Assembly (NCBI GenBank): GCA_029204225.1
Contig: MU835675.1
Location: 1-37,297, forward strand
Direction: 5' to 3'
Source of the DNA: Diphasiastrum complanatum
Taxonomy: Eukaryota > Streptophyta > Lycopodiopsida > Lycopodiales > Lycopodiaceae
Length of the DNA: 37,297 nucleotides
The translations under genes were made by a program, and so were the position numbers. How positions within the stretch are numbered: position 1 is the stretch's first letter; the number at the start of each line of letters is the position of its first letter. A model generated the notes under the pieces. The model made no database searches and was not told where the DNA came from. It was given only the letters and a program-made list of their open reading frames with translations. This document shows, in pieces, positions 9,473 to 18,644 of the stretch.

Positions 9473-10266
9473 AGGTCTCAGTGTTATCAACATGGCCAAG
9501 GCAAATTAGCACCAACTTCTGAGCCTGCGATCAATTCTCACGAGTGGCCATATGTTGACCAACTGACTATTGAATTAACGAAGAGGCAACTTCTCAAAGA
9601 GATTATTGGTAATATGAAGCCAACATTCAGATCGAAACGAGTCTACACTAGCATCTCTGTGCCGATCACCGTATTTGTTGCCATATTTAAGGTGGTCCCC
9701 TTTAGGAAAACAAATACGATGTGGGCATGGAAAGCAACAGAATCATCATTGTTGGATAACATATTTGTCGCATGGAATTCAAAGGAAATGGAGCATAAAG
9801 GAGATTTAATAAGGTGTAAGCTCTCTTGTGAAACAATGACCATAAGGTATCATATTTCACGTCAAACATGCTCCTTAAGTTTCATTTATAGGCGATATAA
9901 GTTTGGTCATGGCCGATGGGACCCTTTGGACGCGGAGACGAATCAGCAAGAAGTGGAGATATCCATACATTTGCCCCATGATGAAATACGAGAAATTCAT
10001 ATAAATAAGGAGTGCAGCCTAGAAGATCTTCGGCATATGCTTGGATTGACTTTTGTTGATGTGCCAGTAGATTTTGTCTTCACTCGTAATGGAAAAAATG
10101 TGAGTCCCTAATTTCCATCAGATTCCTGAATTTTGAATAGTAATGTTGAATAAATATAGGATTATTAACTTTGTGTCTGGTTTTGCAGATACGAAGACGA
10201 GCCGAAAAAAATCACCAATGTGTTTCATTTTTACAAATAGGGACATTAGGAGCCCAATGGGAATAA
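9473..10266 (+). CDS. cassette gene A: unrecognised protein with possible ubiquitin-like C-terminus
   Basis: Two exons are supported: an open frame to 10099 (GT donor GTGAGT) and 10189-10266 (acceptor TTTTGCAG), with an 89-base intron and the frame kept across it. The first internal Met is at 9614, but the frame is open from 9473 without an earlier ATG, so the true start may be in an upstream exon; an acceptor-like CTGCTGCAG ends at 9420, though its best frame differs. I do not recognise the family. The last 80 residues (EISIHLPHDE, IREIHI, SLEDLRHMLG, DFVFTRNGKNIRRRAE) have the beta-strand, helix and FxxNGxxI pattern of a ubiquitin-like fold. This is an inference from pattern only. It is the outermost gene on the left of the cassette, in the same direction as the H3-like gene. 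Confidence 0.55.
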
Positions 10267-10590
10267 AAGATTTAATCTAATGGAAAATAGAAAACACAAT
10301 TAGTTGGTTGTGTTTTGACTCTATTCTAATATATTTGGTTACGTTTTGACGTTACTTTTGCGTTGTCACATTTTATATGCCTGTTACTACATTTGTGGAT
10401 GTCCAAGGTTGAAACTTGTTAGGGTTTAAATCGTTTAGTGATATGCATTTTTATACTATTACTGGTTTTCTTCGAAGGTTTTTGCTAACTGGCAATTAGG
10501 ATTTTTACTCATGAGCCTAGACAAGAACATACTATATTTGAAAAAGAGGCCAAAACTTTAGGGGCACTTACTAAAAATAAAACCCTTCAC
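10267..10590. other. intergenic spacer between gene A and the H3-like gene
   Basis: No gene is visible. It is AT-rich and presumably holds the gene A 3' end and upstream promoter sequence of the H3-like gene. Confidence 0.5.
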
Positions 10591-10599
10591 TATATAAGG
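10591..10599 (+). promoter_or_regulatory. TATA box of the H3-like gene
   Basis: TATATAAGG lies 122 bases upstream of the first ATG. The spacing suits transcription starting near 10620-10630 in the CT-rich stretch that follows and a leader of about 90 bases. No nearer TATA-like site is present. Confidence 0.6.
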
Positions 10600-10712
10600 G
10601 TGCTTGGGTCCTCATTTCTCCACTTCATCCCTTGAGTGTCAGAGTGTCAGTTTTTTTAAATTCTCTGTTTTTCATCTCTCGTGTTCTCTGATACGTTTTC
10701 AAAGGCTAACTA

Positions 10713-11960
10713 ATGTCGGAGGAAATGGCACGGACGAAACAAACGGCTAGAGGTCCCAGAGTGACTGCATTGCTCCGTAGGGATGCACTAGCCACCCTCG
10801 ATGAGAGAGAGAGATGGGAGAGCATAAGCAGGAGTAGGAGTCGCAACCCTATAGCGTCTCAGGAAGATCCAGCCACTCAGCATGAAGCTGAGGAGGATAT
10901 GGCCCATACAGCAACTGCACAGGAGGACCAGACTGAGCAGCAACAACAAGAAGACCAGCAGCAGTAGGAGGACCAGCAGCAGCAGCAGCCAACACGAGAA
11001 AAAAGCCCTTCCCTGACGGCAACTGAGCGGCAGGAAACAATGAAGTTCCTAGATGAGGAGCTTGCGGCATCGGGTGAGTTGCCGGTTCTGAATGATTCTT
11101 TCTTCGACCCATTTCCACTAGCAATGGGCATGGACACATCAAATTTAGGCATATCGGGAGACACCACACCCACCGTGTCATCTCCAAGTCACGGCCTGGT
11201 GATGGGTCCGATGATGTCGTTGCTGGTGGGTGGTTCTGATGAGGGCACCCCGATGTCAAACACAACAAGGATGAAGCAGAAGGCGACCCATAGATGGTCA
11301 GAGAGAGGAGCACACGAGCGAAAAAGAAAGAATTCTCGCAAGGCAGGGTCTACATCAAAGCGACGGAATCCTGCAGCTCAACAGCCATCACCACTGCCCA
11401 CACCGCCAGCATCGCCTCCACCGCCTCCACCTCCACCGCCTCCACCTCCATCGCCTCCGCCCCCACCGCCTCCAGCGCCTCCACCACCACCACAACCTCC
11501 ACCACCACCTCCACCATCACCACCTCCACCACCTCCACCGCCTCCAAGTTCTGCCACAGCTGGCCCAAGTAGGACCATAGAGCGTGGCAGGGGTAGGCCG
11601 GCCCCTCGTGCAGCACCATGGGCTGGAAAGGAGCTCCGCAGGATGCAGCCACCACCTCCTCGACCGCGTAGAAAGCGCAGGATCGCAAAGTGGCTCCAGG
11701 ATATACGGAACTATCAGAAGTCCGTAAAATTTTTGATCCCTAGGGCCCCTTTTGTGAGGCTTGTAAAAGAAATAGTTGATGAATTTTCCTTGGGGAACAG
11801 AGTTACGGCAGATGCGGTGTCCGCAATACAAGAGTCTGCGGAAATGTACCTAACGCAGCTCTTTGAGGACTCATTTTTGTGTGCAGTGCACGGGAAGAGA
11901 GTCACAATACTCTCGAAGGATCTCCACCTAGCTAGAAGGCTAAGGAGAGAGCGCAATTAA
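10713..11960 (+). pseudogene. histone H3-like protein with Gln/Pro-rich spacer
   Basis: One reading frame runs from ATG 10713 to the stop at 11958-11960, broken only by a TAG at 10965-10967 (codon 85) inside a CAG tract. Residues 5-13 are MARTKQTAR: an initiator Met plus the exact first eight residues of mature histone H3, Lys4 included; Lys9 is replaced by Gly. Codons 14-322 are a charged and Gln-rich region and a Pro-rich run (about 229-283). The last 93 residues (from 11679) are a full H3 fold: IRNYQKS, FVRLVKEI, AVSAIQESAEMYL, LFEDSFLCAVHGKRVTI, KDLHLARRLRRER. Loop 1 is the same length as in ordinary H3, without the extra residue of CenH3. Ordinary H3 is 135 residues; this is about 415. 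It converges on the minus-strand pair. I infer a transposon-borne H3 mimic acting in chromatin; the TAG suggests decay of this copy. Confidence 0.88.
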
Positions 11961-12032
11961 AAATATCATGTACATGATTTTATTTATAATATACTGAAGA
12001 TTTGATGTCAAGTATCTTGCAGAATTTCAGGT

Positions 12033-12156
12033 TATGTGAATGCAAATTGTTGTGATTGAGTTTGATATCTGATTTCAGTACTGTTTATGTGAATGCAGTC
12101 ATTTGAAAATTTTAGTATCATCTATGTGAATGCAGTGATTTAAAATTTTCAGTACT
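12033..12156. repeat. three spaced copies of TATGTGAATGCA
   Basis: The 12-mer is at 12033, 12086 and 12123. The second and third copies extend into a shared downstream block (ATTTxAAAATTTT followed by AGTA). It lies in the likely 3' untranslated region of the H3-like gene. Confidence 0.75.
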
Positions 12157-12222
12157 ATGGGAATGGTAATTTTTTTAACCCTGTTGTAGCTAAGATAGGT
12201 TTCCATGTCGTGGCATAGAAAT

Positions 12223-12371
12223 CACGCCAAGGCACGACCAGGGGACATTTGACTAGGTCAAACGGGCCCTGGTCGTGCCCTAACGTGAAAATCACGCCAA
12301 GGCACGACCAGGGGACGTTTGACCTGGTCAAACGTCCCTTGGTCGCGCCCTGGCGTGAAAATCACGCCACG
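12223..12371. repeat. tandem 65-nt inverted repeats between convergent genes
   Basis: Two palindromic units, 12223-12287 and 12293-12357, repeat with a 70-base period. Each begins CACGCCAAGGCACGACCAGG and ends with its near complement. The arms are about 30 bases: the second unit has three mismatches by eye, the first about six. The junction GGCGTGAAAATCACGCC between and after the units is itself an inverted repeat (arms GGCGTGA and TCACGCC). Partial units flank the pair on both sides (near 12208 and 12360-12371). It is GC-rich in an AT-rich setting and lies midway between the converging 3' ends at 11960 and 12500. Possible roles are a bidirectional transcription terminator, a small-RNA source, or a recombinase or replication site; none is shown by the sequence. 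Confidence 0.92.
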
Positions 12372-12499
12372 TAAAAAAAGAAGGAGAAATCTTTATCGGA
12401 AAAAAAAATTAAATTCTAAATTCAATGAATAAGCACATCATATAATGACAACAAAGAATTAGGAGAGTCCACAAGAAAAAAAAATGACAAAAGCTTTAT

Positions 12500-13941
12500 T
12501 CACATTTGATCCATTTCCTTCAGAGAGGACTTCAGCTTCTCTGATCGCTTCTCTGATGACAGTACTAGTTTTAACATTTCTAATGCTAATTTAGGAGCAT
12601 CTCCCTCATCCTCGTAAGGGCCAATTAAACCTGAGAGAATGAGCCGAGTCTCGAATCCAGGGCAAAAATCATTCAAAACGGCTTTTCGGAGGACATAGTA
12701 AGCCTTTGGCGCTGACGGTGACAAGTCCAGCTCACCAATGTGCTTGGAGAGTGCTTTGCATTTAAGAAGCTCTGTCTGTCCATCTGGGCTGTACTTGTTG
12801 CTGAAGCAGAAAATAAAGTTGTTGGACAAGTTCCCAATGTAGTGGGCCATAGACCTGTCCAGAGTTCCTGCTTCAACTTTCTCCCGAGCGCCACCCCTTC
12901 GCATTGCAAATGCATCAAGCTTCACTGCATCCTGCATTTGGTTCAAATTATTGCAAAATGAGTATAATGAAGACAAACAAACATAATAAACACACGCAAG
13001 TTGAATTGTTGGGTCAGACTTGCCTCGGTGCCTTCATCAATGTCTTCGGTTTGCGCAAGGTCAATTCCTTTGCCTTTGTACTTCACATCAGCAGTTTTCC
13101 CTTCGAGTACCTCGAATGGCCTCGTTTGAACTGGTGGTGGTTGAAGCGTTTTCAATTGGCAAAGCACCCTTGCCAGTGCTTGCTCGGTGGTGTCCGTGTC
13201 ATGCCCGATCATCTTCTCATACGTTTCGTCGGGCTGGGTGTGGTCGAAAGTGGAACTGCCATTCTGCAAATTTACCAATGCTGCCAGCATCTCATCTTCT
13301 CACAAGCCGAGAATATGTTGCAAGTCATGCATGAACACATACTCCTACCCATCAATGATGATTGGAGCAAGGCCATGGATTCGAAGCACGACATGATCGG
13401 ACTCATCTATATCTTCTGGCTCCGCTGATGTGGATGCACCTGTTGCCCCTTGCGCAGCCAAGACTGCTTCGTGCTCTGCAGATAAATCTTCCTCTTCACC
13501 CGGGTCGTTCATCTCGTTCACCTGCTCACTAGGATTGTGTTTGTTGCTGGCCACAGTCGCTGGAAACTCATTAAGCAAAAAAATAACAGTAATCTCACCG
13601 GATAGAAACTTCTTTCCTACACTTTCAAGATCAAAAGTTTTCAGCTGATCCTTGGTCAGCTCCAAGTAATGATCGTTACCCAAGTGACTAATAAGTCTGT
13701 TGAGACGAGCAATAAATGGTCTATCTCGTTTCCATATATAACTAAACAAGTTATATGGAATCCACATGATAGTTGAGCCAGGAATTTGTATGGCATAAGG
13801 CTTTAAAGTTTCATCTATATACTCACTCACGTACGTGAATGCATCCGTATTAGCCCGTAGAGTGGCAAGCATGTCTATTCTACCGGTAAACATACAATAA
13901 ATACGACCTAACTGATCTAAAAACTCTGTGGGAGCTATCCT
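12500..13941 (-). pseudogene. cassette gene C: unrecognised protein, two in-frame stops
   Basis: On the minus strand the frame runs from an acceptor-like TAG at 13942 (first Met 13893) to the stop at 12500. A 92-base intron at 12932-13023 uses a GC donor (GAG then GCAAGT) and an AG acceptor, and the frame continues across it (IDEGTE then DAVKLDAF). TAG at 13345-13347 and TGA at 13300-13302 interrupt the frame, but the bases between still read as protein (EYVFMHDLQHILGL). A GT donor adjoins the TAG, yet none of the nearby AGs restores the downstream frame. The protein of about 440 residues has an N-terminal part with RPFIARLNRLISHLG, an acidic middle and a helical C-terminus. I recognise no family. 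The upstream exon, if any, is not found; a TATA box at 14085-14093 suggests its own promoter. Confidence 0.65.
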
Positions 13942-14084
13942 CTATTTTAGGGGATGACATTGTTATGCAACTAAGAACACTAATTGACCAGCAAACTAGT
14001 AGTCTAATTGAACAAGACAAGCTAAATTACGAGGAAACAAATTTCAACAAAGCAAGAAGTGACAACAAAATGAAAACCCCCACT

Positions 14085-14093
14085 CTTATATAG
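14085..14093 (-). promoter_or_regulatory. TATA box upstream of gene C
   Basis: CTATATAAG on the minus strand lies about 190 bases upstream of the first in-frame Met of gene C and about 90 bases past the stop of gene D. It suggests that gene C is transcribed separately. A short upstream ATG frame near 13965 is out of frame with it. Confidence 0.45.
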
Positions 14094-14183
14094 AGGGACG
14101 TGTATCCAAAAATAGATATTATTATAAAACCAAATAAAATAATTTCTATTTATAACAACAATCCAATTCGGCAGTAATATTTA

Positions 14184-15861
14184 TCACAAAGGAATATTCG
14201 AATTACAATTCAACATAAATTGTTTCTGTTCCATCTCATCAGTTTTCGTAGTTTCTCTAGCGCTGTTTTCCAAAACATTGGATGTTGGTGTCCTCGGCAT
14301 CCATCTCTTTCCAACTCGGACTCTAGACATCCTCCATTCTTGATGCCTTGTTCTAGCATTAGAGGATTGCCATGCTGTCTTTCTGACTGAATTTGAATTG
14401 GAGATCATTGAACACAACTCTTCAGTTCTTGTGTTTTGAAAGTGTCCTCGGCCCAAAACTCCTCTGTAAAACCATTGGAATATCTCAACCAATGCATTGC
14501 TAAGACCCTTTCCTCCGCCATGCCGTGAATTTTTGAAATACGCAACCTTTGCCTTGTAATGACTCTTTTCCATGCCTTGCGTATTCCAAATAGCTAATGA
14601 TCCATAGGTTTTCATAAACCAAGGTCCATGAGCATAGAAGATGTGCTGTTCATAGAAAATTTGTGTTAGTTTAAATCTTTACAAATACATAAATACGAAA
14701 GTAAAAAATATGAGACACACATACCATATAGTGAGTTATGTGTGTTTCTCCCCATGCATCGATCATCAATTCAGTAAATGTTTTGACTTCTCTTGCGTAT
14801 CTATCCAAATCTTCATCTCTCACAATCTTTTTGTTGATAGTTTGTGACAAGGCATCAAATGCTTGCCAAACCTTAGCACGTGTACTTGCCATGCGAGGAT
14901 CTGAGCCAATATTTGTTGTGCATTGACATATTTTCCTCCAGTACTCCCATTCAACACTGCTTTCACGTGCAGTATGATTTGACAATAGGTGTCTCGCTTT
15001 CGCACCACCCATTGAAACTTTTGCTGGAACATCTTGCGTTTTTCCACTCATCTCAATGTCTTTGGTAAGACTCACGTGGCCCCCGTGCAATCCCATATCA
15101 GATAAAATTATCTCTAGATTTCTAATGCTAACATCTGCTCTTGATTTGGGCTGCATGTTCCATGCGTAACAACAATGCAAAAATAATAATTTGTCCAGTA
15201 TTCGTAATTCACCATGCATTGTGCAAAAATGGACTCTTTCGAGAGGAATGTTCAACACAGGACTCCAAGCTTTGTCTAGATTGTGCCTATTTGGTACAAG
15301 ACGTTGGTTGCAATTCAAAATACTTTTGTTCCGCCCAGATTCAAACATACAATATATACAAAAATTCTTTGCATTTGCATCGAGACCACAACCGTACATG
15401 CATTTCAAAGTCTTCAAATCAACAGCTAGGTGCCATTCTACAGCAAAGCTTTCTCCTTCAACATTGAGCAATTTGCCTTTATTTTGTGCATGTATTACCT
15501 TAGATATACTACATTTTTCAAATAGCCACTCCAGTACGTCGTGAGACTCCTTAGGAACTTCAAATGCAGCTATCCACCATATGTGATTTTCGGATTGCAC
15601 GCTAAATTCTTTACAATAACTTCCGCCAAACTGTTGCAATTCACGATTCATCAAGGTGATTGTGACATGTTCAAGTTTACGCCCTTTTACGATTTCTGCT
15701 TTGTCCAACTTAATAACAAATATAACTTTACCTCCGCAATCTGTAAAACAGAAATTTCATTACTAAAACATATTAGTTGAAGAAAAGCATACAATTGAAA
15801 ATCGAAATCCACAATAAATGTTCTTACCATTTGTTCTTACTTCGTAATGTCGGATCATCAT
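14184..15861 (-). CDS. cassette gene D: transposase-like protein
   Basis: Exons on the minus strand: 15828-15861 (uncertain), 14725-15740 and 14184-14645, with introns of 87 and 79 bases that have GT-AG ends and keep the frame (THYM joins HIFYAHGPWFMKTYGSLAIW). This gives about 503 residues. Key blocks are EWHLAVDLKTLKCMYGCGLD, FCIYCMFE, then IPLERVHFCTMHGELRILDK and, near the C-terminus, WNTQGMEKSHYKAK with FKNSRHGGG. From memory, this order (an Asp-Lys block, CxxC, a His-rich helix, then EKSH and HGGG) resembles a family of multicopy, probably transposon-derived proteins in invertebrates and plants, but I cannot name it with certainty. The first exon overlaps sequence that can also be read as decayed copia, so the N-terminus may be truncated. 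The gene is outermost on the right of the cassette. Confidence 0.6.
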
Positions 15862-17250
15862 CTCTTGGAAAAAGCAGTACATCCAAAGACTCGTAGGTTT
15901 GATAAAGAAGGTTTGGTACCTGTCCAAACTTCGAATGGTGTTTTGTCTGAGAGATCTTTAATAGGACATCTGTTCTGAATATAGGTTGATGTTGAAACAA
16001 CTTTAGCTCAGAAGGACTTCGAAAGCGTCGCATGTGATAACATGCACTTTGTCGATTCAACTAAGGTTCTGTTCTTTCTCTCAACAAGACCATATGACTA
16101 AGGCGAATAGGAGGTAATGTATTATTGCTCAATGCCGTTATTAAGGCAATACTCCTTGAATTCGGTGAGATGTATTCTCCCTCGTTATCTGACCTCAGTG
16201 CTTTGATTCATTTGCCAGTTTGATTCTCATCATGCTCTTTGAATTGTCCAAATTTAATGAAAGCTTCTGATTTCTGTTTAATGAAATTAACAACTATTCT
16301 TCTAGAGCATCTAGCAAGGAAGGAGTTTGCATAGGTCCACATATATCTGTATGAACAACATCTAACAGACCTTTTGCTGGATGCCCATGATTTGATATAA
16401 AAGGAATCCTAGTCTGCATTCCAAAGATGCAGCTATGACAAACAGGGAGATCGACCTTACCAGAAGGATAGTCGAGATCAATAACCATGGATTGTCTGGA
16501 CATGTTCAAAACATATGCATAATTCAAGTGTCCTAAGCGATGATGCCATAGTAATGCTTTATTGACTAGAACAGAGGTTTTCAAAGCTTGATTAGACTCA
16601 GAAGAACAGTGTGCCAATCTATATAAGTAACCTTGCCTCTTGCCGAGTGCAAGGATCTTATTACTCCTATTAATAATTTTGCATTGATCAAATTCGAATT
16701 CTACCTCATGACCTAAATCTGTAGTTCTACTTATTGATAATAGATTTGTAGAGAGTTTAGAAACATATAAGACCTTTGATAGTAGTTTGAATTGATCATC
16801 CTGGAATCACAATCTTACAGTACCTTCACCTTCAATAGTGTGAGTACTATTGTCACCAAGATGAACAAATTTCTTCATGCTGTAAGGCGTGTATGAGTTG
16901 AAAATCTCACGTTGATTGGTCATGTGTTGAGTTGCTCCAGAGTCAAGAAACCTTGACCATGAATGTGCCTTCGTCCACTTTGACCTGGGGAGATGATGAA
17001 ACTATGTTTGCTTGTTGATCAGGTTGCTTGGCTACATTCTTCGCTTGGAGAATTCGACAATCCTTGATCTCATGGTTATTGCGTTTGCAATACTTGCAAA
17101 ACGTCTTCTTCTTCGACTGTGGATTTGATGATTGTTCTTGACTTTGAGTCGGCTTCTGATTCGTTGCAGCCTTCTTGGAGCTTTTCTACTTCTGTTGCTT
17201 AGAGCCTTTGTTGACATATAGAGCCTGAGAGGAGGAAGTAGACAAAGTGT
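15862..17250 (-). pseudogene. copia zinc knuckle, protease and integrase (element 2)
   Basis: Minus-strand blocks in order: zinc knuckle CKYCKRNNHEIKDC, protease FLDSGATQHMTNQ (DSG intact), LYVSKLSTNLLSISRTTDLG, GAG-pre-integrase WHHRLGHLNYAYVLNMSRQS, integrase cysteines (CHSCIFG), ICGPMQTPSLLDA, a frame-shifted core with ALRSDNEGEY, then ERKNRTLVE and LRVFGCTAFSKR. All belong to a Ty1/copia polyprotein closely related to element 1. Several stops and frameshifts make it dead. The reading ends at about 15830-15862, next to gene D of the cassette, with no LTR at the junction; the RT and RNase H parts are missing. Confidence 0.82.
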
Positions 17251-17251
17251 C

Positions 17252-18010
17252 TGTTGGGGGTATTCCCAACAAAGTGTAAATAAATAAAATCATTCAATAA
17301 AATGTGTTGCGAGGGCATGGCATCCTGCGTGCGTAAGCCCATGGCCCAATGAGCACGCGAGTAAAGTTGTAAATAAAATAAACTTGACTTGGGCCTTGGA
17401 ATTAAAATAAAACTAGAGGCCCAAAGTCATTTTTAAACTTAGATAGTACTTTTTAGAGTTGGGTCCAAATTGGGACTCACATGAATCTTGTGATTACCAA
17501 TGTACTTTTTGTGGACCCTTGGATCAAGTTGGGTCCGAGATGAATGGATAAGATCATTGTGAATATTAGCCAATAGATTGAGGGGCAAGGGCCTTCCCCA
17601 TTTTATAAAAAGGCACCATTTGTACATTATTTTCATGCTTAATGAGAAGGAGGAAACTCTACCAATTTTGGAAGAGAAGGATCCTCATTTGCAATTCAAT
17701 GCTTGCTATTGCTCTTGTTGTTTTCAATTGCTTTCAAGTTCATGCTTTTTGGTTTCAATAGTTTATGTTTCTCCTTTAGCAAGTATAATGTGCATTTGAG
17801 CTAACCTCCACCCTTCCTATATCTCTCTCTTCTATCTTCTTTTCCCTCCATCTTTTCTAATCATCCCCTTCCTTTCACCTACAATCACGATGAATGTTAG
17901 TGTAGAGGAGTAGAGTTAAGGGACAATAGTGTTAGTGGTGAGTAGAGTCAAGGGAGAAAGTAGGAAACTAACTAAAAATAGCATTTATGCATAGTTAGGT
18001 ACCTATCCAA
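17252..18010 (+). mobile_element. LTR-like insert inside copia element 2
   Basis: This segment separates the gag (18015 upward) from the zinc knuckle (below 17217) of element 2. It starts TGTTGGGGGTATTCCCAACA, a typical LTR-style end with a 7-base inverted repeat. It contains AATAAA-rich sequence near its start and a TATA-like TTTTATAAAAAGG near 17602. I see no coding domain, so it may be a solo LTR in plus orientation. The right edge is uncertain and no clear target duplication is visible. TTGTTGACA occurs on both flanks (17207 and 18022). Confidence 0.45.
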
Positions 18011-18014
18011 TGAT

Positions 18015-18644
18015 CTAACCCTTGTTGACAGGCGGGAGGGCTATACTACGCGAGATTTTCATCCCTAAAGTGTCTTGACTTCTTCTATTGTCTTCTTGCA
18101 ATAGCATAGCGATAACTCTAGTAAATGTTAAATCTGAGTGTGTCGATATGATCATCACCCAGTTCTCATATGTAGAGGGCAAGCTTGATAGCAATGCCAT
18201 AATTGCATCTTGATCGTCTATGACTGATCCAACAATGGCCATCTCTTGCAAGAGATTCTTAAACTGGTTAATGTGACTTTGAAGAGAATCACCATTAGAC
18301 ATCTTGAATGTGAAGAATTTTTTTCGTAGATGTAACTTAGTAGTTACGTCCCTCATGTCATATAGTGAGTTCAGGGTGTCCCAAACGTCTTTTGACATTT
18401 TAGCTTCAGCTATGTGTCCAATCTGTGTATCTAATATATTGAGGATCATAAGCGTGAAAGCTTTACCATCCTTCGATTTTCACTTTGAGTCTTCTGTGTC
18501 ATCTTCAGGTTTTACTTCTGTATCTGTAACAACATCCCATAACCCGTTGGCGATTAGCAAGGTCTTCATCTTAAATTTCCACAAATGATAATTGGATCCA
18601 TTCAACTTGTCTGCAATAAGACCATCTTTACTTTGAGAATCCAT
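18015..18644 (-). pseudogene. copia gag (element 2)
   Basis: From ATG 18642-18644 the minus strand encodes MDSQSKDGLIADKLNGSNYH, LWKFKMKTLLIANGLWDVV and, after an in-frame TGA at 18480-18482, MILNILDTQIGHIAEAK, KDVWDTLNSLYDMRDVTTKL, LHLRKKFFTFKMSNGDSLQS and LLSSLPSTYENWVMII. This is a UBN2-type copia gag. The ATG lies 256 bases downstream of the PBS. The C-terminal end is cut by the LTR-like insert, and the last residues and stop come from the junction. Confidence 0.87.

Noticed and set aside
11294-11688. Ser-Thr-rich, Val-Glu-rich and Gly-rich open frames on both strands
   Set aside because: They are shadow frames of the Pro-rich segment of the H3-like gene.
10713-11960. Ordinary host histone H3 or CenH3 gene
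   Set aside because: The length, Gln/Pro-rich spacer and missing tail lysines rule out ordinary H3. The loop-1 length and canonical ARTKQTAR start argue against CenH3.
12223-12371. CRISPR array
   Set aside because: There are only two units, each a palindrome with no unique spacers, in a plant nuclear context.
13290-13348. A short intron removing the two stops of gene C
   Set aside because: A GT donor exists at 13348, but the reachable AG sites do not restore the downstream frame, and the length of under 60 bases would be very short for a plant intron.
12740-13428. Plus-strand open frames at 12740, 12904, 13020 and 13187
   Set aside because: They are antisense to gene C, whose exons and GC-AG intron explain the region better.
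14738-15780. Plus-strand open frames opposite gene D
   Set aside because: They have no motifs; the minus strand carries a 345-codon frame with consistent splice sites.
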